Positions 43,312 to 52,263 of a DNA stretch of 64,000 nucleotides are shown here, piece after piece. The position numbers were made by a program, and so were the translations under genes. The notes beneath the pieces are model-generated. The model was not told the DNA's origin. It saw only the letters and a program-made list of their open reading frames with translations, and made no database searches. The DNA is from Jannaschia rubra (GTDB lineage: Bacteria > Pseudomonadota > Alphaproteobacteria > Rhodobacterales > Rhodobacteraceae), in assembly GCF_001403735.1 (NCBI RefSeq), contig NZ_CXPG01000014.1:258001-322000 (forward strand), written 5' to 3'. How positions within the stretch are numbered: position 1 is the first letter of the stretch; each line of letters opens with the position of its first letter.

Positions 43312-44231
43312 GTCAGCGCGGTCTGTTCCCGCACCCAGTCCCAGGTCTCGGCGATGCCGTCCTCCAGCGCCATTTCGGGCTGCCAGCCAAAGGTCCGCCG
43401 AGCCTTGCCGCTGTCGAGCACGATACGCGGCACGTCGAAATCGCGTCCCGGTTGGCGTACCGGATCGAGCCTGCGTCCCGTGACGCGGGCCACGATGTCC
43501 AGGATCTCGGCGACCGATGTTCCCCGCCCGCTGCCGGCGTTGAAGACGCCGGTCGTCGGCCGCTCCAGCGCCGCCACGCAGAGCGCAGCCATATCGCGAA
43601 CATGGAGGTAGTCGCGCACCACGCTGCCATCGCCCCAGACCTCGATCGGCGCGTTGCGGGACAGACGCCAGAGAAGGGTCCCGATGATCCCCTGCACGCC
43701 GGTGCGCCCCTGCCGCGGGCCGTATGGGTTCGCGGCGCGCAGCACCGCGTAGTCCAGCCCGTGAAGCCGGTGGTCCATGTGAAGGTATTTCTCGATGGCG
43801 ACCTTGACGATGCCATAGGACGTCACCGGCCGCAGGGGGTGATCCTCGCCCACCGGGTCGGTTTCGGGGACGCCATAGACCGTGCCGCCGGAAGACAGAT
43901 AGACCATCCGCCGCACGCCCGCCTCGCGCATCACCTGAAGCAGCCGGACGGTCCCGATGAGGTTGCCGGCGATGTCCCCCTCGGGGTCGAGGTTCGACGT
44001 CGCGGGAACCGTCGTGCTGGCGAGATGGACCACGGCGTCCATGCCGGACAGGCTGCGAGCTAGCACGTCGGCCTCGGCCATGTCCCCGATGACGTAGTCC
44101 ACCCCGTCCACCGGCGCACGAAACGCCTCCGGCCGCCGGCTCAGCACCCGCACTTCCCCGCCTGCGGAAACGAGGCTGTCCACCACATGCGACCCGATGA
44201 AGCCGCAGCCGCCGATGACGAGGGTTTTCAA
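43308..44231 (-). CDS. NAD-dependent sugar epimerase/dehydratase (GalE-like SDR)
   Basis: The 307-residue protein has VIGGCGFIGSHVVDSL, the catalytic region YLSSGGTVYG, SYGIVK (YxxxK) and RAANPYGPRQ, the pattern of GalE/UDP-glucose 4-epimerase-like extended SDRs. It probably supplies a nucleotide sugar for the locus. It is on the minus strand after an Stf0-type sulfotransferase with a 25-base gap. It could equally be a dehydratase or 4-reductase. Confidence 0.8.
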   Translation of the reverse strand: MKTLVIGGCGFIGSHVVDSLVSAGGEVRVLSRRPEAFRAPVDGVDYVIGDMAEADVLARSLSGMDAVVHLASTTVPATSNLDPEGDIAGNLIGTVRLLQVMREAGVRRMVYLSSGGTVYGVPETDPVGEDHPLRPVTSYGIVKVAIEKYLHMDHRLHGLDYAVLRAANPYGPRQGRTGVQGIIGTLLWRLSRNAPIEVWGDGSVVRDYLHVRDMAALCVAALERPTTGVFNAGSGRGTSVAEILDIVARVTGRRLDPVRQPGRDFDVPRIVLDSGKARRTFGWQPEMALEDGIAETWDWVREQTALT

Positions 44232-44256
44232 GGGGCGACCTCCCGGTCCGAAAGGG

Positions 44257-44976
44257 TCATGTCAGGCTGAAGAGGTCCGCGAGGAACCTCCGTCTCATCG
44301 CCTCGTTGCGCTGGCTAGGCATCTTCGAGAGGTTTCTGTCCTTGTCCGGCGAACCCACACGCAATCCGCGATCCCTCGCCCAGGCCATCAGATCGCCTTG
44401 GTCGTAGTCTTCATAGGTAATGACCTTGGCGTTAATGGACGCTTCCCGAAACAGTTCCGACCAGAAAAGGGTCTGGCCCTGTATCGAATGCCACTCGGTC
44501 AGAAGCTGTTCGAAATCGTATTCCACCTCCGGGACCGCCGTCGCGTGGCCTTCGAGACGGGAGGCGCCCGGAACGAACCCCGTGTTCCGGCGGACGACAT
44601 GATAGACCCCGCTGCGGCGCGCTAGAAAATGGCTGATGGCCTGCGCCACCGTGTCCCGGCGGCGGACCCACAGCCAGTCGGCATCACGGAACGCCGATCG
44701 AAAGAATGGAAAGGGTCCTTGTGACAGCGGAGCCGTGAAGGCGGAAAGGCGGCAGTCGATCGTTCGCATCTGGTTGGCCATGACCTTGACCGCCAGGATC
44801 CCGTTGCGGGAGGCCGTTTCCCGCAGGTTATCGAGTGCCCTTCTCCAGTCCCTGTCTTCCTCCAGCGTCCACGGCAAGAAATGCTCTTCGGGCCGGCCGA
44901 GGCCCAATCGCTCCATGTCCTCGCAGACCATCGTCGATCCGCTTCTCTGGGTGGCGCAGACGACGATCGTTCTCAT
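44257..44976 (-). CDS. Stf0-type sulfotransferase
   Basis: The 239-residue protein has VVCATQRSGSTMVCEDM (5'-phosphosulfate loop TQRSGST) and the Stf0-specific LGRPEEHFLPW block, with WVRRRDTVAQAISHFLARR as the 3'-phosphate site. Stf0 of mycobacteria sulfates trehalose at the 2-position. This is the family, not the proven substrate. It is coupled by a four-base overlap to the neighbouring sulfotransferase-like gene at 44973-46046, so the two are probably made together. Confidence 0.84.
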   Translation of the reverse strand: MRTIVVCATQRSGSTMVCEDMERLGLGRPEEHFLPWTLEEDRDWRRALDNLRETASRNGILAVKVMANQMRTIDCRLSAFTAPLSQGPFPFFRSAFRDADWLWVRRRDTVAQAISHFLARRSGVYHVVRRNTGFVPGASRLEGHATAVPEVEYDFEQLLTEWHSIQGQTLFWSELFREASINAKVITYEDYDQGDLMAWARDRGLRVGSPDKDRNLSKMPSQRNEAMRRRFLADLFSLT

Positions 44977-46046
44977 GTCGGCACCTCCGATCCGGCGCTT
45001 GCCGCAGTCGCCAGGTCGCGCAGCAGGCCCGAAATGGGGTCGGCCGGGTCGAGGTTGCCGAGCGTGGCCGACAGTATCTGTGCCGCGCGGGCGTTGATCC
45101 CGCCATCGGTCGCCGTCGTGTAGGATTCGCCGTCAACGGACGGCGTGACGAAATGGCGATCATGGAATCGCGCCGCATCGGTCAGCTCCATGTCGCCGAA
45201 AGTGGACAGGAGCGCGATGTTCTCTCCCCGGTATCGCCGCTCGATGTGCCGGATCGTCTCTTGGTCGAGCATCCGGATGTTCACGGAGCGATACTCGGCC
45301 GGCACGGCGTCAACGATGGCACTATAGGTCTGGTTGACGTCCCGGCCTTCCATCAGATGCGGGTTCGACCGGAGGACATGGAGGATCGAATGGTCGAAGC
45401 TCGCATTCTCATGCAGCGGTGTCCCGGGCAGGATGTCATCCGCCCCGAACGACGAAAAGAAGTCTGACTCGGGGCGCCCGCCCAGGAGGACCTCGGGGAT
45501 GAGGGGGGTGACGCGCACCCGGCTTTCGGGAAGGGCGGATTGCCAGGCCTTCGCCTTTGCAAAGAAGTTCGGCTCACCGGAATGGAGACAGTTTTCCACG
45601 AAGGTCGTCAGGGGCTTGCCCCTTGGTATCTCGAACTGCTTCCAGGCCGAAACGATCCAGGCCGCTTGCGGGCGAAAGTAGAGCCGCACCTCGACTTCGA
45701 AAATGTCGTCGAGCCCCAGAAACAGACGCGGACAGTCCCGTCCGGCCAGGTTCTCGGCACTCAGGATCAGGGTCTCGGGAACCGTCGGGAGGTCGCCGTG
45801 CGGCGCATCGGCAACGACCTCCGCAATCTGCGCGCTCAGTAGCGCACCAGTCTTTCGTGCCGCCTCGACATGCCAGATCGGCATACCGACCGCCGTGGCG
45901 GGATCGATGTTCATGTTCCGGTCGAAGCAGTATATTCCGCGCTCCGCCAGCGGCTGCCTCTCCTGCGACAGGGCGACCTGGATGGAGGTGCTGGCGCACT
46001 TCGGGAACCCGGCGTGAAGGATGATCCTGGGCGTCCTCCGGCTCAT
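44973..46046 (-). CDS. sulfotransferase-like protein
   Basis: The 357-residue protein opens with IILHAGFPKCASTSIQVAL, a PAPS 5'-loop variant (PKCASTS), and continues with a Rossmann-like alternation. The downstream RDPV-type 3' block is less clear (YFRPQAAWIVSAWKQF), so catalytic activity is less certain than for the others. It starts at the ATG at 46046, overlapping the large GT stop by ATGA, and itself overlaps the Stf0 gene. It is the middle of a four-gene coupled run 51768-44257. Confidence 0.72.
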   Translation of the reverse strand: MSRRTPRIILHAGFPKCASTSIQVALSQERQPLAERGIYCFDRNMNIDPATAVGMPIWHVEAARKTGALLSAQIAEVVADAPHGDLPTVPETLILSAENLAGRDCPRLFLGLDDIFEVEVRLYFRPQAAWIVSAWKQFEIPRGKPLTTFVENCLHSGEPNFFAKAKAWQSALPESRVRVTPLIPEVLLGGRPESDFFSSFGADDILPGTPLHENASFDHSILHVLRSNPHLMEGRDVNQTYSAIVDAVPAEYRSVNIRMLDQETIRHIERRYRGENIALLSTFGDMELTDAARFHDRHFVTPSVDGESYTTATDGGINARAAQILSATLGNLDPADPISGLLRDLATAASAGSEVPT

Positions 46047-49000
46047 CCTGCCGCCCGCCGCCACGTCCGCGCCCCCAGGTCGTCGTAGAGCGCGGCATAC
46101 CTGTCGACCATCTTCGCCAGCGTGAAATCCTCCTCGAACCTGGCGCGGGCGCGGGCGCCCATCGTGGTTCGCAGGTCGGGGTCGAGAAGGCGCCGGGTGG
46201 CGGAGAGCAGGGCCCCGGTGTCGATGCCGCTGTCGGTCAGGGGCACCAGCAGGCCGCCTGCCTCCGGGCCGGTGCCGACGATGGCGGGGATCTCTCCGAT
46301 GGTGCTGGCGACGACGGGCAGCGACTTCGCCATCATCTCGAGCAGGACAAGGGGCAGGGACTCGCCCACGAAGTAGCTTGGCAGAAGGCCGATGTCGGCC
46401 ACGGCGAGGTAGTCCTGAAGGTTCGCGACCTGCCCCATCAGATGCACATGGTCGGCTGCGCGGGCCTCGACCTCGGCCGCCATGGCGCCTTCGCCGATCA
46501 GCATGAGGTCGACGGCATGGCCTTCGGCATTCATCGCCTCGGTCAGATCGACCGCCTCGGCCCAACCCTTGGACGGAAGCGCGCGCGAGGCGAGGCAGAG
46601 CACCACCGCGTCGGGCCGGAGCCCCAGCGTCGCGCGGTCGAGCGGGGGTGCCGCGACATCCTCGGCCATGCCGTTGGGAATTCGCAGCAGGGTCTCGGGT
46701 CGGCCGTGACGATCGAAGACGGCCAGGTTCTTGGCAGCAGTATGGACCCAGGCGTTCGCACGCGCCTTCATCCGGTCCAGCCGGGCGGCGAAATCGGGCA
46801 CCACGGTCGGATGGGCCAGCAGCGTCTCGTGACAGCCGTGCATGGTGATGACCCAGGGCAGCGCGTCGGGAAGGTCGGCGGCGCAGCTTTCGACCATGGC
46901 GTCGGACCACCAGATGCTCGACTGGATGACGTCGACGTCGTGGCGGGCGACGATCTCCGGCAGGGTCGCGCCGGGGTCGCCCGCGGTCACGAACATGACG
47001 CCCGGATCGATCTTCGACACGACGGCCGGATGCGCGGGCTGGTTGGCCACGTCGAACAGGATCGCGATGCCGCCCCGCCGGACCCATTCGTTGGCGAGCG
47101 AGATGGAGAATACCTGCCCCCCGCCTGGCGAAAGGTCGGGCGCCACCACCAGAAGCGTGGGCATCGCCTTGGCCTGCGGACCGGGGTCCGGCAGGGCCTG
47201 CGGATCGGTCACGCCGAACCGCTCGACGTCCTGCGCAAGGAAGCGGGCGATGCGGGCCTTTGCGTCCGGCCCGCGGCGATAGTGTTGCCCAAGATAGGCC
47301 CGCACCTGCGCCAGTTCCTCGAAATAGCCGGTGGACCCTTCCATCCGGTGCGTCACGGTCCGGTCGTGGCGGCGGTGAAAGTTCATCGCAGCCGCCGAAA
47401 AGCCGACCCGTCCGCCCCGCATCGCGCGGACATAGAAGAACCAGTCGCCGCACAGCCGCATCCGGGTGACGCGATCGACGAAATCGGCGTCCGGCACGAA
47501 GCGGCGCAACAGCACCGCGCTGGCGTTCGGAATGGTGTTGGCGATGCCCAGCCCCCCGTTCGCCTCCTCATGGTCGGTGGCGACGAAATCGGCGTCCCAC
47601 CGGCCGGGGGCGATGCGGTCGAGGTAGATGGGGCGGTAGTCGCCGATCACCGATCCGTCGGCCCGCACCGGCACAGACGCACAGGACGCCAGCCGCATGT
47701 TGCGGTCGTCGAACATCGGGACGAGCGTCGCCAGAAGGTCGGGGGTGCAATGATCGTCCGCCTCGGCCAGCCAGACCACGTCGGCCTGCGCCATTTCCAT
47801 CCCGCGCAGCCATTGCGCGAAGGGCGAGCCCGAGTTGCGCTCGCCCAGAACGACGCGAGTGCCCGGCCGGGTCTCGGCGAAGTCCTCCAGCAGCGCGGCC
47901 GAGCCATCGGACGAGGCATCGTCCAGCAGGATGACCTCGAAATCCTGGAAGGTCTGGCCCGCGATGCTCCGCAACCGTTCGGGCAGATAGGCTTCGTAGT
48001 TGTAGTTCGGGACCACCACGCTCACCTCGGGCGCCAGCCCGGCGACCCGGCGCAGATGGTCGAGCAGCCTGGGCCCGGCCGTGGCGACGGTATGGCCGCG
48101 CGCGACCTGGGCCTGCCCCGCGGCACCGGCGGCCCGGCGGGCCTCCGCGTCCGCGGCATAGGCGGCAACCGCGGCCGCCATCGCCTCCGTGTCCATGAAG
48201 GGGACGGCCACGCCGCTGCCCGACGTCACGAAACCGGCGATGCCCCCCGCGCCCTCGAAACAGACGATAGGCACCGCAGCCTGCGCGGCATAGAGCGCGA
48301 CGAGGGGGAACGGGTCCTCTTCGGACGGCAGAAGGAAGACGTCCGCCCCGGCAAGGCGGGCGGGCACGTCGGCCTCGTATCCGGTGAAACGCACGAGGTG
48401 TTCGATGCCCCGGTCGCGGACCATCTGCCGGCAGGCCTTCTCGTCGGGACCGCCGCCCAGCCAGACGAAGCGGGCCTCCACCCCCATGTCGCGCAGACGC
48501 TCCGCCGTCTCGACGAACTTGTCGGGCGACTTGCGCCAGTGCAGCGTGCCGCATCCCATGACCAGAAACGCGTCTTCCGGCACGTCGAGCGCGAAGCGCG
48601 CGGCGCGGCGACGGGCGAGGGCGATGTCGGGATCGAACTCTGACCCATTCTCCACAAAGCTCGCCGCGGCGGTCAGGCGGGTGGGGTCGAAGCCGTGACC
48701 GTCGCGCAGCGCCGCCGCCACCTCCGGCCCGCCGGCGATGACGTGGTCCGCGCGGTCGCGGATCAGGTCGATCTGGCCGGGAAACAGCGCCAGAACCCGG
48801 TCCAGCTCGTGCAGGAAGGCGACGCTGGGCGTGGGTTTCGTCCAGTAGCGATAGAAGTTTCCGCTGGCGACAGAGTTGACCAGGATCGCGCGCACGTCAT
48901 CCCCGGCCCAGGCGGCGAGCGCCTCGGCCCGGTCTTCCTCCGCATGATCGGACAGCACGATCAAGGGGGCCACCTTCTCAAAGGCGGAGCGCAGGTTGCC

Positions 49001-49993
49001 ACCGCCCATGGCGACGATGCCCACCGAGAATCGCGTCGACCTTTGAAGCCACTCCGCGAGGATCCTGACGACGCGCGGCGCGCCGCCTACCTCCGTTTCA
49101 TGCGTCACGAGGAGGATGCGCCCCCGCTGCCCCGCTTCGGTCAGGTCGGGCATCGCGACAGGGGGCGCGGCGGCGGTAAGCATTCGGTAGAGCGGCGCCT
49201 GGTCCGCCCCCTCCTCCGGCGTCGGTCCGGACTGCACATCGGGGTGCGGCGCAAGCCCCTCGCGCCACCCGTGATCGAGGTAGTGCGACAGCGGCTCGAT
49301 ATCCCGCGCCACGGTGTCGAGATGGCGATCCTGATACCAGCCTGCATCGAACAGCGGATGGGGCGACCGGCCTTCTTTCCAGCCGGTCTCGACATAGTGC
49401 CGCCATGCGTCGCAGCCATCGATGTCGGCATATCGGCGACGGTACCACTCCGCATCGAACAGGGGATGCGGGCTGCGGCCTTCGCGCCAGCCGGTCTGGA
49501 GGTAGTAGCCGAACGGCTCCACATCCGCCAACCGAAGATCGGGATGACGGTCGAGATACCACTCGAGATCGAACAGGGGGGCGGGCCGGCAGCCCGATTT
49601 CCAACCCTCCCGCAGGTAGTGCAGCCAAGGGTCCGCATCGGCGGCCAGAACCTCCGCGTGCCGCATCAGGTACCAGGCCGGATCGAACAGAGGATGGGGC
49701 GACAGCACCGCCCGCCAGCCGCGCGACAGATAGTGGCTCAACGCCTCCTTACCGTCGATGTCCTCACCCGGCAGGCCGGCAGCGACCTGCGCTGCATACC
49801 ACTCGGCGTCGAACACCGGATGCGGCGCGCGTCGTTCCCGCCAGCCGTCGGACAGGTAGTGCGCCAGCGGATCAAGGCCGCCATCCCGGACGTCCGCGTA
49901 TCTGTCGAGATACCAGTCACCCCGGAACAGCGCCTTCGCCACGTCGGACATGCCACCCGGCACCGCCAGCGGCGACCGGTCGGGGCCGGTCAT
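46043..49993 (-). CDS. trimodular glycosyltransferase (GT4-GT2-GT4) with N-terminal WY repeats
   Basis: The 1316-residue protein has, in order: six tandem repeats of about 36-40 residues (about 15-255), each F-D-x-x-W-Y ... H-Y-L/V-x-x-G-W-x-E-x-x-x-P-x-P; a GT4 domain (about 290-640, LLVTHETEVGGAPRV, YVG-like GCGTLHWRKSP and PSEEDPFPLV); a GT2 domain (about 655-885, VVPNYNYEAYLPERL, DDASSDGSA and AEADDHC); and a second GT4 (about 945-1300, VVAPDLSPGGGQVFS and ESLPLVLLEMMAKSLPV). One polypeptide could therefore add several sugars in sequence. It overlaps the coiled-coil sulfotransferase upstream and the sulfotransferase-like gene downstream by ATGA. Confidence 0.85.
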   Translation of the reverse strand: MTGPDRSPLAVPGGMSDVAKALFRGDWYLDRYADVRDGGLDPLAHYLSDGWRERRAPHPVFDAEWYAAQVAAGLPGEDIDGKEALSHYLSRGWRAVLSPHPLFDPAWYLMRHAEVLAADADPWLHYLREGWKSGCRPAPLFDLEWYLDRHPDLRLADVEPFGYYLQTGWREGRSPHPLFDAEWYRRRYADIDGCDAWRHYVETGWKEGRSPHPLFDAGWYQDRHLDTVARDIEPLSHYLDHGWREGLAPHPDVQSGPTPEEGADQAPLYRMLTAAAPPVAMPDLTEAGQRGRILLVTHETEVGGAPRVVRILAEWLQRSTRFSVGIVAMGGGNLRSAFEKVAPLIVLSDHAEEDRAEALAAWAGDDVRAILVNSVASGNFYRYWTKPTPSVAFLHELDRVLALFPGQIDLIRDRADHVIAGGPEVAAALRDGHGFDPTRLTAAASFVENGSEFDPDIALARRRAARFALDVPEDAFLVMGCGTLHWRKSPDKFVETAERLRDMGVEARFVWLGGGPDEKACRQMVRDRGIEHLVRFTGYEADVPARLAGADVFLLPSEEDPFPLVALYAAQAAVPIVCFEGAGGIAGFVTSGSGVAVPFMDTEAMAAAVAAYAADAEARRAAGAAGQAQVARGHTVATAGPRLLDHLRRVAGLAPEVSVVVPNYNYEAYLPERLRSIAGQTFQDFEVILLDDASSDGSAALLEDFAETRPGTRVVLGERNSGSPFAQWLRGMEMAQADVVWLAEADDHCTPDLLATLVPMFDDRNMRLASCASVPVRADGSVIGDYRPIYLDRIAPGRWDADFVATDHEEANGGLGIANTIPNASAVLLRRFVPDADFVDRVTRMRLCGDWFFYVRAMRGGRVGFSAAAMNFHRRHDRTVTHRMEGSTGYFEELAQVRAYLGQHYRRGPDAKARIARFLAQDVERFGVTDPQALPDPGPQAKAMPTLLVVAPDLSPGGGQVFSISLANEWVRRGGIAILFDVANQPAHPAVVSKIDPGVMFVTAGDPGATLPEIVARHDVDVIQSSIWWSDAMVESCAADLPDALPWVITMHGCHETLLAHPTVVPDFAARLDRMKARANAWVHTAAKNLAVFDRHGRPETLLRIPNGMAEDVAAPPLDRATLGLRPDAVVLCLASRALPSKGWAEAVDLTEAMNAEGHAVDLMLIGEGAMAAEVEARAADHVHLMGQVANLQDYLAVADIGLLPSYFVGESLPLVLLEMMAKSLPVVASTIGEIPAIVGTGPEAGGLLVPLTDSGIDTGALLSATRRLLDPDLRTTMGARARARFEEDFTLAKMVDRYAALYDDLGARTWRRAAG
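49117..49957 (-). repeat. six degenerate protein repeats (W-Y / G-W motif)
   Basis: The N-terminal repeats of the large glycosyltransferase are each about 36-40 residues, with conserved WY, HYL and GW-x-E-x-x-x-P-H-P positions. They probably form a helical scaffold or a carbohydrate- or protein-binding surface. Nucleotide identity between units is moderate, so this is an old repeat, not a recent expansion. Boundaries are approximate. Confidence 0.7.
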
Positions 49994-51768
49994 TTGGGCC
50001 GATCCGGCTGCGACCGGAACCAGGTGGCGAGGCGGCGCAGCGGCGCCGTGACCCGCCAGGACCTGCTTTCGAGGATCGCGCGGTAGCGGGCGTGCAGCGC
50101 CGCGTTCCGTCGCCGCTGGTCCTCCTCCGCGCGCGCGGCGCGGCGACGCTGCGCGGCGTTGTCCAGCGTTTCCTGACGTGCCGTGGCCAGGTCGCGCTCC
50201 AACTGCTCCGCGCGGGTCTCATGCTCCGCACGGGCCCGGCCCAGCCGGTCCTCCAGTTCACGTCGGCCCGCGGCATCGGCCTGTGCCTTCTGGCGAGCGG
50301 CCGACAGGTCGGCTTCCAAAGCCGCGATCCGGGCCTTGTTCGTCGTCTCGCGCTTCGCAACCTCCCGCGTGGCTTCCCCCGCGCGGGTCACGTCGGCTTC
50401 GAGCGCGGCAATCCGCGCGTCCATCCCCACACGCGTCCGGGCCAGCGTTTCCGCAAGCTCCCGCCGCATCCGTTCCTCCGTCCGCGCCCGGTCGAGCCGC
50501 GCATCGCGCGCCACCTGCCCGACCTCGGCGGCGAGCCTGTCGCGTTCGGCCGTCAGCGCGGCAAGCGAGACTTCCAGATCTGCCACGCGGGCCGCGTTCT
50601 CGGCGTTCTGGCGCCCGACGTCCTCGGTCTCGTGCTGGCGCTGGATCAGAGCGCTTTCGATCTGGGCCTTCTCGTGGCGCAGGGTCTCTGCCGCACGGGT
50701 TGCGGCCTCGGCCTCCTCGGCGTGCCGCTGCCTCAGGGTGGCGACCGTCTCGCGCAGTCCGGCCGTCTCCTTCTCCGCCGCTGCACCTCTGGCTTCGCCT
50801 TCTTCGGCGCGGCGCTCCAGTTCCGCCAGCGTCTCGGCCTGCCGGGCCCCTTCCGCGGTCAGGCGTGCGGCTTCTCCACTGGCCTTGCGCGCGGTGCGGA
50901 TCAGGCCGCCGAACATCGGCGCGGCGGCGTTGAAATCCGCTCGGATGCCGTCGAGCGTCTCGCGGTCGCCGGGGGCTTCGCCTTCGTCGGCCCAGCGTTC
51001 CAGGATCGCATAGGTATCGCGCACCCAGGACGACAGGAACGGATCGCCGATCACGCGATGAGGGTCGGTGCGGTGGTTCCTCAGATCGGTGCTGAGGAAC
51101 TCGTCGACCTCGGTCGCGACCGTCTCGGACCAGCGCGGAAATGAAACGCCGAGCGCTTCCTGCACGGCGAGCATCGTCGCGCCCCAGTTGCCGAGCAGCC
51201 GGTCATAGCTGATGACATGCCGCTTGAGCCCCCGAGACCCATTCTCGGCATCGAGCACGTGACGGAGCCAGAGCAGCAGACCATAGGCGAAGGGCCATCC
51301 CTCCCGATGCTCGAGCGAGGCGGCGACCTCCACCGGATTTCGGTGGATCAGCAGGCACGCAGGCTCGATCCCCGCATCGTCCAGCAAGCGCCGCCAGAAC
51401 GGCATCAGCCGACAGATGCGCGGGTCCTTCATGACGGGGAGGCCGGAGTCGCCGAATTCCTCGTCCAGCACACTCAAGCCTCTTGGCAGAAACTCCTCGG
51501 CCCGATGCGAGCCGATCCAGCCGGGGTTGAACGCCTGCCAATCGTCCCAGGACGATCCGGCCGAGGCCAGCACCGCGTCGTTCAACTGGCAGATCGGGAT
51601 CGATTCGTAGTATCCCTTCCGGTTGTCGGGGTTGGCGGGCATCAGCGTCCGCGGCAGGTCACAGCCGAGAAGGCCCATCACCCCCGAAGTGGCAGAGGTT
51701 CCCGACCGGTGCATGCCGAGACAGAGAATGGCGGTGCGCTGGTCGGGGGGGGAATCGGATCGGGGCAT
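49990..51768 (-). CDS. sulfotransferase with long C-terminal coiled coil
   Basis: The 592-residue protein has an N-terminal sulfotransferase domain (AILCLGMHRSGTSATSGV, then RKGYYES, with a later HRNPVEVAASL block). From about 310 to 570 it is an Ala/Glu/Arg-rich coiled coil, followed by the C-terminal motif ILESRSWRVTAPLRRLA. That SWR-x-T-x-P-L-R motif recurs at the end of many glycosyltransferase- and sulfotransferase-associated coiled-coil proteins. I start it at the ATG at 51768. Overlaps with the triple GT imply a complex, perhaps with the coiled coil as scaffold. Confidence 0.8.
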   Translation of the reverse strand: MPRSDSPPDQRTAILCLGMHRSGTSATSGVMGLLGCDLPRTLMPANPDNRKGYYESIPICQLNDAVLASAGSSWDDWQAFNPGWIGSHRAEEFLPRGLSVLDEEFGDSGLPVMKDPRICRLMPFWRRLLDDAGIEPACLLIHRNPVEVAASLEHREGWPFAYGLLLWLRHVLDAENGSRGLKRHVISYDRLLGNWGATMLAVQEALGVSFPRWSETVATEVDEFLSTDLRNHRTDPHRVIGDPFLSSWVRDTYAILERWADEGEAPGDRETLDGIRADFNAAAPMFGGLIRTARKASGEAARLTAEGARQAETLAELERRAEEGEARGAAAEKETAGLRETVATLRQRHAEEAEAATRAAETLRHEKAQIESALIQRQHETEDVGRQNAENAARVADLEVSLAALTAERDRLAAEVGQVARDARLDRARTEERMRRELAETLARTRVGMDARIAALEADVTRAGEATREVAKRETTNKARIAALEADLSAARQKAQADAAGRRELEDRLGRARAEHETRAEQLERDLATARQETLDNAAQRRRAARAEEDQRRRNAALHARYRAILESRSWRVTAPLRRLATWFRSQPDRPK

Positions 51769-51864
51769 GGGGCGGCAATAGTCCTCGGGCGGCAACCAAA
51801 TGGGGGCAATGCCGCCGATAGGACAACCGGCGCCGACAATCAACGAGCGCGCGCGCCCGTCACG

Positions 51865-52086
51865 TCAGGATTCGGCGTCGGCCCGGTCCATCAGGTTCGA
51901 GATGTGGCGCGAGAACACCCACGTCGCCGGCAGGCCCAGGATCGCGCCTCCGATCACCGACCAGACGGGCGGCATCGCCGGCCAGCCGATCCACGTCCCG
52001 ATAAGCGAGGCGAAGAACAGGTTGATCCCCATCGCCCCCGCCCCGAACGGATAGAGGATCAGCATGAGCCGGGTCATCCGGGTCAT
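51865..52086 (-). CDS. small membrane protein after norD
   Basis: The 73-residue protein has two hydrophobic segments (about 6-28 and 37-60), with basic N- and acidic C-termini. Its start overlaps the preceding small gene by ATGA, so it belongs to the nor transcript. It is the last gene of the norCBQD run. I do not recognise a family; an accessory subunit or assembly protein of NO reductase is likely from position only. Confidence 0.62.
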   Translation of the reverse strand: MTRMTRLMLILYPFGAGAMGINLFFASLIGTWIGWPAMPPVWSVIGGAILGLPATWVFSRHISNLMDRADAES

Positions 52087-52262
52087 GGCTTGCGCCGCAC
52101 CATTAGATGCACGGCGACCATCGCCACGAGGAACGACAGGCTCGCCAGGGCGAACCAGAACTCGGCCGTGGCGGATTGCGCCGCCGGGACCGGTCGGTCG
52201 AAGGCTTCCGCGAGAACCGCGCCCGGCAGCAGGATGAACAGGGTGGAAAGCAGGCTGCGCAT
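52083..52262 (-). CDS. small NorF-like membrane protein (59 residues)
   Basis: I read this short gene from the sequence: ATG at 52262 one base past the norD stop, ending in a TGA that overlaps the next ATG. The product starts MRSLLSTLFILLPGAVLAEA, like a signal or first helix, continues SATAEFWFALASLSFLVAMV as a second helix and ends in MVRRKP. Position and size fit norF-type genes in norCBQDEF operons of Paracoccus and relatives; sequence proof is lacking. No norE-like cytochrome-oxidase-III gene is present here. Confidence 0.6.
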   Translation of the reverse strand: MRSLLSTLFILLPGAVLAEAFDRPVPAAQSATAEFWFALASLSFLVAMVAVHLMVRRKP

Positions 52263-52263
52263 G

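Noticed and set aside
46047-47453. Upstream extension of the sulfotransferase-like gene at 44973
   Set aside because: The extra 469 codons lie in the triple GT gene in another frame on the same strand and are Arg/Pro-rich. The true start at 46046 fits the ATGA overlap.
46442-48643. 733-codon open frame on the plus strand
   Set aside because: It is antisense to the triple glycosyltransferase, with no recognisable domain and a shadow-like composition rich in His, Arg, Gly and Pro.
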